A stretch of 64,000 bases of DNA from Planctomycetota bacterium (GTDB lineage: Bacteria > Planctomycetota > Phycisphaerae > UBA1845), in contig JACQXM010000023.1 of the NCBI GenBank assembly GCA_016208685.1, forward strand, positions 66,203-130,202, in the 5' to 3' direction. Positions 24,819 through 31,572 of the stretch are shown one piece after another. Position 1 is the stretch's first letter. Each line of letters starts with the position of its first letter. The notes beneath the pieces are model-generated. The model saw only the letters and a program-made list of their open reading frames with translations. It was not told where the DNA came from and made no database searches. Both the position numbers and the translations under genes were made by a program.

Positions 24819-25772
24819 TCAGCGGCCGGGCCCGCCCGTCGCGCCGGCACGGTAATACTCGATCGCCCGGCGCAAGCCGTCTTCGAACGCCACCACCGGT
24901 TGGAAGCCCAGCAGCCGGCCGGCAAGGCGAATGTCGGCGCAGGAGTGTTTCACGTCGCCGGCCCGAGCGGGAACGTACTTCGGGCGCACGTTGCGGCCGA
25001 GCACGCGGTTGATCGCGGCAATCACCTCGTTGACGCTGATCGCTCCCCCGCAGGCGATGTTCACCGATTCGCCCCGCGTCTGCGGCGCCTTCATGGCCAG
25101 CAGGTTCGCCTCCACCACGTTGTCGATGTAAGTAAAGTCGCGTGTCTGCTCTCCGTCGCCGTAGACGACGGGCGGCTCGTCCCCGAGAATGGCGGTGACG
25201 AAGGCGGGAATGGCCGCGGCATACTGGCTCATGGGATCCTGCCGCGCGCCGAACACATTGAAATAACGCAGTGAGAGCGACTCCAGCCCGTAGCACTCGT
25301 AGAAGGCGCGCAGGTAGTGTTCCCCAAGCAGCTTCTGCACGGCATAGGGGCTGAGGGGCTCGGGCCGGATGCCTTCGTGCTTGGGCGATTCCCGCGTGTC
25401 GCCGTAGGCGGAGCTGCTGGCGGCGTAGATCACGCGCCGCACCTTGCACGCCGCGGCGGTGCGCAGCAGGTTGAACGTCCCGTTTACGTTGACGTCGTGG
25501 CTGGCCTGCGGATGTTCCACGGACTTGGGCACCGACGGAATGGCGGCCTCGTGGAGTATGAACTCCACGTCGCGGCACGCGGCGGAGCAATCTACCTCGC
25601 TCCGCAGATCGCCCTGAAGGAACTCGAACCGGCCGTCGACGTGTGCCAGGTTGCTTCGCTTGCCGCTGGACAGGTCGTCCAGCACGCGGACGCGGTGCCC
25701 TGCTTCCACCAGTCGCGTGACCAGGTGAGACCCGATGAACCCTGCACCGCCGGTAACTAAGACGTTCGCCAT
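24819..25772 (-). CDS. Sugar-nucleotide epimerase of the extended SDR family (UDP-GlcNAc 4-epimerase type)
   Basis: A 317-residue NAD-dependent extended SDR enzyme. It has the Rossmann motif TGGAGFIGSHLV at the N-terminus, ASSSAYGD with the catalytic Ser, YAVQK with the catalytic Tyr and Lys, and RYFNVFGARQDPMSQYAAAIP typical of the WbpP/Gne branch that epimerises UDP-GlcNAc or UDP-GlcNAcA. The end region (GDVKHSCADIRLAGRLLGF) matches this subfamily. The precise substrate (UDP-Glc, UDP-GlcNAc or UDP-GlcA) cannot be fixed. It is likely used for surface polysaccharides. No glycosyltransferase genes are adjacent. Confidence 0.85.
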   Translation of the reverse strand: MANVLVTGGAGFIGSHLVTRLVEAGHRVRVLDDLSSGKRSNLAHVDGRFEFLQGDLRSEVDCSAACRDVEFILHEAAIPSVPKSVEHPQASHDVNVNGTFNLLRTAAACKVRRVIYAASSSAYGDTRESPKHEGIRPEPLSPYAVQKLLGEHYLRAFYECYGLESLSLRYFNVFGARQDPMSQYAAAIPAFVTAILGDEPPVVYGDGEQTRDFTYIDNVVEANLLAMKAPQTRGESVNIACGGAISVNEVIAAINRVLGRNVRPKYVPARAGDVKHSCADIRLAGRLLGFQPVVAFEDGLRRAIEYYRAGATGGPGR

Positions 25773-25967
25773 GGCTTCCCGTAGATGTCCGACGTCCGCC
25801 GCGGCATGAACGACGCACGCCGCCCCTTACGCACACCGAGCCCGGTTTCTCGCCTTCCTTCGCCGCCCGACCGCGCAAGGCTGGCGTTCGCCATTCTTCA
25901 TTCGCTGTTCGACATTCGCCGCTGCCGACGAAAGCAAACGGTACGGTGGATCCGGCACTTCGCCGCG

Positions 25968-27371
25968 TCAGCCGCGCCCCACGATGGCCGATACCGCCTC
26001 GGCGTCGTTGGGCAGGGCCGCGGTCAGGACCTCCGGGCCGTCCGCGGAGGCCGGGTTAACGATGATCGTCTCTTCGATCCTGATTCCGCCGAACCGCGCC
26101 GCCACCAGCGAGTCGACCAGCGGTCGATTGATGCAATCGGCGAATGGTGCCGTCATCTCGCGGTTCTGCCAGATCACGGGCACGAAATACACACCCGGCT
26201 CGACGGTCAGCGCCATGCCCGGTGCCAGGTCGCGATCCAGCCGGAGAAACTTATCGCCGAACCCGCTGCGCCGCGAACGCCCGGGCGCGTAGCCCGCCAG
26301 GTCGCCGAAGTCCTCCATGTCATGTACGTCCAGGCCGATCAGATGGCCCAGTCCGTGGGCAAAAAAGAGCGTGTGCACGCGCCGCGCCGCCAGCTCCACG
26401 GGATCGCCGCGCAGCAGGCCCGCCCGTACCAGCCCTTCGCAGACCACCCCGGCCGCCAGGTCGTGAACCTCGCGGAACCGCCGCCCGGGCACGCAGGCCC
26501 GGATCGCCTCCCGCTGGGCGAGCAGCACCGTGTCATATATTTGACGCTGAATGTCACTCCAGACCCCGCCCACGGGGTAGGTGCGGGTGATGTCCGAGGC
26601 ATAGCCGCCGCCCTCCTCGGCGCCGGAATCGACCAGCAACAGATCGCCGCCGCGCAGGACGTTGACGTACTTTTCGTTATGGAACACTTCGCCGCGGACG
26701 CTGACGATGGGCGTGAACGAAGGGATGCAGCGCTGCGCGGTCATGGTGGCCAGCAGAGCCGCGGCCACCTCCGCCTCGTGCGCCCCGGGCTTGCAGGCGC
26801 GCATCGCCGCCAGGTGCGCCTCGACGCTGGCCGCCGCCGCGCGGCGCATGGCCCGGCGCTCGTGTTCGTCTTTCAACAGGCGCAGCTCAATGACCGCCGC
26901 GCATTCCTCGGGCTCCGCGGCAGACAGGCCCAGCGACGCGGCCCACTGCACGGTGGGCGGGCAGGGCGGCGCGAAGTACCCCCCTTTGCGCCCCCGCAGG
27001 AGGGTGGGGAGTTGATCGGGTTCGCCGAGGGCCGAGACCGGCAGACCGGCGGCCGCGGCGATGGCGTCGTCCCCGGGCGGCTCGCCGAGCCACACGGCAT
27101 CGTCCAGGGTGCACACCGTGCGAATCAGCTTGCAACCCGCGGCGCCGTCGCTGCCGGGGTCGAGCCAGAGCGCCGCACCCTCCAGCGGCGGGCCGCCGAA
27201 GTAGAGGTAGTTGCTCCCCGCACGAAACGCGTGCAGATTCGTAGCGTACTGTCGCGCCCGGGCCCGCCCGGCGAAGACGACGACTGGGCGAGTCAGCCCG
27301 GCCGCCAGGCGCGCGCGACGGTTGCGATACACCTCCGGCGGCGCGGTCATCTCGAAATCGTGGGAACTCAT
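25968..27371 (-). CDS. Xaa-Pro aminopeptidase (aminopeptidase P, M24B)
   Basis: A 467-residue metallopeptidase removing N-terminal residues before proline. The N-terminal domain (about 1-170) follows the aminopeptidase P pattern with NLHAFRAGSNYLYFGG. The catalytic pita-bread domain has both Asp ligands in LLLVDSGAEEGGGYASDITRTY, the His ligand in FAHGLGHLIGLDVHDM, and the Glu ligands in LTVEPGVYF and GGIRIEETIIV. Start ATG at 27369-27371 follows a GGAGG ribosome site; a more upstream in-frame start would add 38 residues of basic sequence and is rejected. No signal peptide, so cytoplasmic. Confidence 0.92.
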   Translation of the reverse strand: MSSHDFEMTAPPEVYRNRRARLAAGLTRPVVVFAGRARARQYATNLHAFRAGSNYLYFGGPPLEGAALWLDPGSDGAAGCKLIRTVCTLDDAVWLGEPPGDDAIAAAAGLPVSALGEPDQLPTLLRGRKGGYFAPPCPPTVQWAASLGLSAAEPEECAAVIELRLLKDEHERRAMRRAAAASVEAHLAAMRACKPGAHEAEVAAALLATMTAQRCIPSFTPIVSVRGEVFHNEKYVNVLRGGDLLLVDSGAEEGGGYASDITRTYPVGGVWSDIQRQIYDTVLLAQREAIRACVPGRRFREVHDLAAGVVCEGLVRAGLLRGDPVELAARRVHTLFFAHGLGHLIGLDVHDMEDFGDLAGYAPGRSRRSGFGDKFLRLDRDLAPGMALTVEPGVYFVPVIWQNREMTAPFADCINRPLVDSLVAARFGGIRIEETIIVNPASADGPEVLTAALPNDAEAVSAIVGRG

Positions 27372-27696
27372 GGACAACCCTCCGTGGATCCCGCCTCGGC
27401 GCAGCCGCGCCGCGACGGACTCACGATGGTCTGAGCGTACTCGGAAGTGCCGATCGCCGCAAAATCCGCCCGCCCACGATTGCACTGCGGTAGGCAGCGC
27501 CGCTGGGCCAGATCACGCAATTGGCGCGGCCGCTCCTGGCATTGCAAGCGAACGGGAGTGCCTTCGCGCCGTGGGAGAAGATCGACCAGCTTGTGCTCGG
27601 GAACCTGCTGCGGATGAACCTTGCCCGGGCGGCAAAGAGCTGAGAGGCTACGGGTGTGGGGCGTGACAAGTTGAGGCCATGCGCCCGAGGCACGCG
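27372..27696. other. Intergenic region with a possible gene remnant
   Basis: 325 bases upstream of the M24B peptidase and the truncated DUF3800 gene. On the plus strand, 27494-27643 encodes about 50 residues with a protein-like pattern (LARPLLALQANGSAF, then WEKIDQLVLGNLL) and ends at TGA, but it lacks a start and is stopped upstream by TAG. It may be the 3' end of a lost gene. I do not recognise the family. Confidence 0.35.
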
Positions 27697-28029
27697 ATGA
27701 CCGAGTTGCACGTCAATCACTACTTCGTCGATGAGGCCGGGGACCTGACGTTCTTCGATCGGGCCGGACGGATCATCATCGGACGTGAGGGTGTCTCGAA
27801 GTTCTTTATGGTGGGCGTCGCCCAAATACCGGCCCCAGCGCTCGCCGAAGGACTTTTGAAAGAACTGCGTGACGAGCTTTTGGCTGACCCATATTTTCGC
27901 GGGGTTCCCTCGATGGCAAGCGAGACGGGTAAGACGGCCAGGTCGTTCCACGCGAGCAAGGACCTGCCGGAAGTTCGGCGCGACGTGATGGCGCGGCTGC
28001 GGCGGCCCCGAAGGGGCCGTGGGCTGTAG
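27697..28029 (+). pseudogene. DUF3800 gene, 3' truncated by a REP/RAYT element
   Basis: The N-terminal part of a DUF3800 protein: HYFVDEAGDLTFFDR contains the conserved Asp-Glu of the family (an RNase H-like fold is predicted), followed by IIIGREGVSKFFMVGVAQIP and a basic region up to KDLPEVRRDVMARLRR. The frame then runs into the hairpin of a REP module at 28004 and ends at 28029 after about 110 residues, roughly half to one third of typical family length. I could not find the lost C-terminal part downstream of the mobile element. DUF3800 proteins are often linked to mobile or defence DNA. Confidence 0.65.
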
Positions 28030-28127
28030 CCACGGGTGCAGCGGCGGCGTGGCGAAGCCCGCCGACGCGGAACCCGTGGGAGCGTGATCCTCTGATCCTC
28101 TCGTTGCCCCGGAGGGGCAAAGGACGC
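28004..28127. repeat. REP module, left copy (inverted relative to the right copies)
   Basis: Begins with the stem GGCCCC-gaa-GGGGCC (28004-28018), then GCTGTAGCCACGGGTG, a GC-rich stem (GGCGGCGTGG...CCCGCCG) and a last small stem CCCCGGAGGGGCA ending just before the transposase. The two copies on the right carry the same parts in the same order on the opposite strand. Confidence 0.7.
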
Positions 28128-28130
28128 GCA

Positions 28131-28583
28131 ATGCCTGGCACTTATTCTCAACTACTGTTGCACATCGTTTATTCGACGAAGGGCCGTGTGCCCTGGATCA
28201 CCGCCGACATCGCCGAGCGGCTCTATCCGTATATCGGCGGCATCGTCAGGGCCGAGAAGGGCATGCTCTTCGACATCGGCGGCGTGGAGGACCACATCCA
28301 CATGTACCTGCGCTGGCGGCCCGACGGACCGGTGTCCGATCTGATGCGCGCCGTGAAGGCTCGTTCGTCGAAGTGGGTCCACGACACGTTCCCCGCTTCG
28401 CGCAAGTTCGCATGGCAGGAGGGGTACAGCGCGTTTTCGGTCAGCAAGTCGCAGGAGGAAGCCCTCAGGAAGTACATCGCTGGCCAGGTCGAGCATCACA
28501 AGAAGGAAGACTTCAAGTCCGAACTCCGCCGCATCCTTCGCGCCCACGGAATCGAGTTTGACGAGAGGTATGTCTTCGACTGA
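28131..28583 (+). CDS. IS200-like / REP-associated HUH transposase (Y1 Tnp, RAYT type)
   Basis: A 150-residue Y1 transposase that would nick and join single-stranded DNA at hairpins. The HUH motif is HIH at residues 55-57 (GVEDHIHMYLRW), and the candidate nucleophile is Y115 in LRKYIAGQVEHHKK. The ending GIEFDERYVFD matches the planctomycete branch of this family. The start at 28131 removes nine residues of leader; no strong ribosome site is present. It is bracketed by inverted REP modules (28004-28127, then 28611-28775 and 28788-28938), the arrangement expected of a RAYT and its REPs. The frame is intact, so the enzyme may be active. Confidence 0.88.
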   Translation: MPGTYSQLLLHIVYSTKGRVPWITADIAERLYPYIGGIVRAEKGMLFDIGGVEDHIHMYLRWRPDGPVSDLMRAVKARSSKWVHDTFPASRKFAWQEGYSAFSVSKSQEEALRKYIAGQVEHHKKEDFKSELRRILRAHGIEFDERYVFD

Positions 28584-28610
28584 GCCGTCGCCACCGCGGG
28601 CGGTTCCTCT

Positions 28611-28775
28611 GCCCCTTCGGGGCAGGCGCGAAGCAACGAATCCGTTTCCACGGGTTGCGCTCGCGGGGGCTGCGCCCCGCGCTCGCTTCACCCGTGGCTA
28701 CAGTCCGGTGCCTCTTCAAGGCACACCGAAGCGCCGCGGGGCGTGTCGCGGGCCTTTCATCCGGGTCCATCCGTG
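28611..28775. repeat. REP module, right copy 1
   Basis: A unit of about 165 bases that includes the stem GCCCCTTCGGGGC, a GC-rich stem around GGGGGCTGCGCCCC, CACCCGTGGCTACAG, and the stem GGTGCCTCTTCAAGGCAC. It is followed at a period of about 168 bases by copy 2. It is an inverted match to the left module at 28004. Confidence 0.75.
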
Positions 28776-28787
28776 CCACACGGCGCG

Positions 28788-28938
28788 GGGCAGGCGCGAG
28801 GCAACGAATCTGTTTCCACAGTTACGCTCGCGGGGACTCCACCCCGCGTTCGCTCCACCCGTGGCTACACCCCGGTGCCCCTCCGAGGCACACCGACGCA
28901 GCACAGGGAGTGTCGCAGGCCTTTCATCCGGGTGCACC
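28788..28938. repeat. REP module, right copy 2 (tandem with copy 1)
   Basis: A tandem copy of the unit at 28611-28775, starting GGGGCAGGCGCGAGGCAACG and ending CCTTTCATCCGGGTG, with several point differences. Stems are kept by compensating changes, for example the loop-proximal GGTGCC...GGCACACC pair, which suggests selection on folding. Confidence 0.75.
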
Positions 28939-29106
28939 CATTCGGGGTGGCGCGGTTGGTCCTCTCGCAACACGTTGCATGAGGGATCGGATCCACCACG
29001 TTCCAGCGAAGAAGCGGCGATGCCTCGCGCCGCCCAGGCGCCCGTCCCTCACGAGCGAAGCCCTGGCTGTCCGGGCCGCTGCCACCCGGTTGGGGTACAT
29101 CCCTCC

Positions 29107-29228
29107 AGGGCGTGTCGATTTAGTGACTCTCGACATTCACGAGAAGGGCTGCCAGGAGTGGAAACCGGGGTTTGGACCACCGATTGTGGTTCCTTCGGCG
29201 CTCGCTTAGGACTAAATCGACAGGCCCT
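29107..29228. mobile_element. MITE-like element of 122 bp with 18-bp terminal inverted repeats
   Basis: The ends AGGGCGTGTCGATTTAGT (29107-29124) and its inverse at 29211-29228 match at 17 of 18 positions. The interior is too short for a gene. It resembles the two ends of an insertion sequence with the transposase deleted. A clear target-site duplication is not visible. It lies between the REP copies and the permease gene. Confidence 0.6.
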
Positions 29229-29347
29229 CCATCGACAGGGCAGGTCCCACCTTTGGCGGCCCCCGCCCGGCGCGATACGATAATTCCGACCGTGCGCCGC
29301 GATCGCTGCGATGCGGCTGCGGCGCCGGGCCACAGGCGAGAATCCGC

Positions 29348-31066
29348 GTGAACGAGACGCCGTTTCGCTATCCCATCTGGACCCGCGGAGACCTGGACGG
29401 CTTCTTCGGCCTGATGGTCGACAACCTGGTGCAGGTGCTCCTGATCATTGATCTGTGTACCCACGCCGCCGGGCTGCCCGCGGAGCTGATCTACACCCGC
29501 ATCCTGCCCGGCGTGGCGGTAAGCCTGCTCATCGGCAACCTTTTCTACGGTTTCCAGGCGCACTATGTCGCGCGCCGGGATCGTAATGCCGCATGTACGG
29601 CACTCCCGTACGGCGTGAATACTCCCTCCGTCGTCGCCTACGCGCTGTTCATCATGGCCCCGGTGTACCAGAGCTACCGCGGAACGCTGGGCGACCAGAC
29701 GGCGGCGACGCTGGCGTGGAAGGCCGGGTTGTGGGCGTGCCTGGTAAGCGGCATCATCGAGTTCGTGGGGGCATTCGTGGCCGAGCGTTTGCGGCGCGTG
29801 ACACCGCGGGCGGCGCTGCTGGGAGTGCTGGCGGCCGTGGGCGTGGCGTTCATCGCCACCGACTTCGCCTTCCGCATCTTCACCAAACCGCTCATCGGCA
29901 TGGTGCCGCTGGCCATATTGTTGCTGGCGTACTTCTCGCGCTATCGGTTTCCCCTGGGGCTGCCGGGCGGATGCCTGGCGGTGGTCGTGGGCACGGCGGC
30001 CGCGTGGGTGCTGTCCATCCCCCTGCTCGCCGGCTGGTACGGCGGCGACGCGCCGATGTCGGTGGCGGCGGTGCGCGGAGCCTGGGACGGGATCGGCGCG
30101 ATCCTGCCCTATTTCTGCGGGCGCGAACTGGCCTCCGTGCTGGAACGGCCGGAGCTCGTACTGCGCTTCCTGACCATCTCCGTGCCTATGGGGCTCCTCA
30201 ACGTGCTCGCCTCGCTTCAGAACATTGAATCCGCGGAAGCAGGCGGAGATCGCTTCCGCACCGCGCCCTCGCTTGCGGTCAACGGCGTCAGCACCGTCGC
30301 CGCGGCACTCTTTGGTTCCTGCTTCCCCACCACCATCTACATCGGGCATCCGGGGTGGAAGGCCCTGGGCGCTCGTGCCGGGTATTCCATCCTGAACGGC
30401 GCGTTCTTCACGGCGTGCTTCCTGCTGGGCTTGGGGCCGCTGCTCCGGGCCGTCATCCCCATCGAGGCCGGCGCCGCCATCGTCATGTACATCGGCGTGG
30501 TGATCGTCGCCCAGGCGTTCCAGACCACGCCGCGCGAGCATGCACCGGCGGTGGCGCTTTCGTTCTTTCCCGGCATGGCGGCGCTGCTTATCGTGAATCT
30601 GCCGCTTTTCATGGCCGACACCGGTGCCGCACGCACGCTCGCGGAGTTGCTCAACGCCCCCGCGGCAAGCGCCGCCGTGCCGGTGCTCGCGGGCATGGTG
30701 ACCCTCAGCGGCGCGAACTCCGGCTGGATCGTGGTGACGCTCATCCTCACCGCCGTGGGCACGGCGCTGCTGGATCGGCACTATCGCGCCGCAGCGCTAT
30801 GGTGTCTTGCGGCCAGTCTACTGACCGCGGTGGGGTTGTTGCATGCCTATCGCGTGGACGGAAACGTGGTACGCGAGTACTTCCTCTGGCAAACGGTCGA
30901 GCCCTCTCCCACGACGGCTGCCTACCGCGCCGGTACCATCGCGGTGTGCTACGCGCTCGCCGCACTGCTCTTCGCTGGGGCGGACCGCCGCTCGCGAACG
31001 GCGATAGTGCCGGAACCGCCGGACGTGGGAACGCCGACCACCCCGCCGGACGCGCCGCCGGCGTAG
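29348..31066 (+). CDS. NCS2-like permease (xanthine/uracil/AzgA superfamily)
   Basis: A 572-residue integral membrane transporter with at least 12 hydrophobic segments. N-terminal features: DLDGFFGLMVDNLVQVLLI, then ALPYGVNTPSV, which resembles the short strand-breaking motif of AzgA/NCS2 nucleobase carriers. The central LNVLASLQNIESAEAGG corresponds to the family's substrate-coordinating Glu region, and FPTTIYIGHPGWKALGARAGY follows the 'nGTv..t...G.rtG' region. Start is GTG; GGCGAG lies upstream. The C-terminal extension after about residue 545 is Pro-rich. The substrate is inferred to be a purine or pyrimidine base, but this branch (planctomycete) is not characterised. No purine catabolism genes are next to it. 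Confidence 0.75.
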   Translation: MNETPFRYPIWTRGDLDGFFGLMVDNLVQVLLIIDLCTHAAGLPAELIYTRILPGVAVSLLIGNLFYGFQAHYVARRDRNAACTALPYGVNTPSVVAYALFIMAPVYQSYRGTLGDQTAATLAWKAGLWACLVSGIIEFVGAFVAERLRRVTPRAALLGVLAAVGVAFIATDFAFRIFTKPLIGMVPLAILLLAYFSRYRFPLGLPGGCLAVVVGTAAAWVLSIPLLAGWYGGDAPMSVAAVRGAWDGIGAILPYFCGRELASVLERPELVLRFLTISVPMGLLNVLASLQNIESAEAGGDRFRTAPSLAVNGVSTVAAALFGSCFPTTIYIGHPGWKALGARAGYSILNGAFFTACFLLGLGPLLRAVIPIEAGAAIVMYIGVVIVAQAFQTTPREHAPAVALSFFPGMAALLIVNLPLFMADTGAARTLAELLNAPAASAAVPVLAGMVTLSGANSGWIVVTLILTAVGTALLDRHYRAAALWCLAASLLTAVGLLHAYRVDGNVVREYFLWQTVEPSPTTAAYRAGTIAVCYALAALLFAGADRRSRTAIVPEPPDVGTPTTPPDAPPA

Positions 31067-31093
31067 GGCCGGGCGGCGACCGCCCCGCTTCGA

Positions 31094-31300
31094 CTACTCG
31101 ACGTGCGCCCGATCGAGCTTGCTTACCACCCAGATCACGTAGCCGGCGATCGCCAGACCGACGCCGAAGCTGAACAGTCCGGCGTACCAGATCAGCGCAT
31201 CGCGCGTCGTCTGGTATTGATGCAGCGCCCAGGCGCCGAACAGGTCGCATGCCAGCATCGCCACCAACAAGAACACCATGTGAAAAGTTCGCAGGGACAT
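31094..31300 (-). CDS. Small two-helix membrane protein
   Basis: A 68-residue protein with two hydrophobic helices (MVFLLVAMLACDLFGAW and AGLFSFGVGLAIAGYVIWVV) joined by a short polar loop and ending KLDRAHVE. An excellent GGAGGA ribosome site precedes the ATG at 31298-31300; the upstream ATG is not used in my view. I know of no function. It ends 27 bases from the end of the permease gene, which runs the other way. The family pattern (short double-TM) is common in planctomycetes and in cytochrome-oxidase-associated or transport-associated accessory proteins. Confidence 0.7.
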   Translation of the reverse strand: MSLRTFHMVFLLVAMLACDLFGAWALHQYQTTRDALIWYAGLFSFGVGLAIAGYVIWVVSKLDRAHVE

Positions 31301-31473
31301 GGGGCTTCCTCCTTCGAATCTGTCGAGCTCGTCCACACGACCTTTCCAGCAAACGCCGTGCCGAACCGGCGCCGAAGCATCTATCTCCGCGGCAAAAGTG
31401 CAGCTTCATTGGGGCACAATCGTGCGTACGTGGGCGGCCCAGGGTACGGGCCGTGGCGTCGGTCCGAAAACGC

Positions 31474-31557
31474 CGCAGCTTTTTCCGAACACGACGCGCC
31501 GTTTCTGCGCCGCGTATTGGATACTTGAGCGACCGCGCCCGTTCGGGAAAAGCTGCG
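31474..31557. promoter_or_regulatory. 17-bp inverted repeat upstream of the Cys-rich protein gene
   Basis: Arms 31474-31490 (CGCAGCTTTTTCCGAAC) and 31541-31557 (GTTCGGGAAAAGCTGCG) pair at 16 of 17 positions and are 50 bases apart. The right arm ends 15 bases before the ATG of the Cys-rich protein, next to its ribosome site, so it could be an operator or an RNA stem controlling translation. Confidence 0.55.
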
Positions 31558-31572
31558 TTGGGGGGAGGGGCC

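Noticed and set aside
28611-28938. CRISPR-like repeats
   Set aside because: There are only two direct copies with a unit of about 168 bp, no short spacers, and the units contain stems typical of REP DNA. No cas genes are present.
29120-30781. Open frame of over 550 codons on the minus strand opposite the permease
   Set aside because: Antisense to a multi-helix permease and dominated by His/Arg/Gly; no motif or ribosome site.
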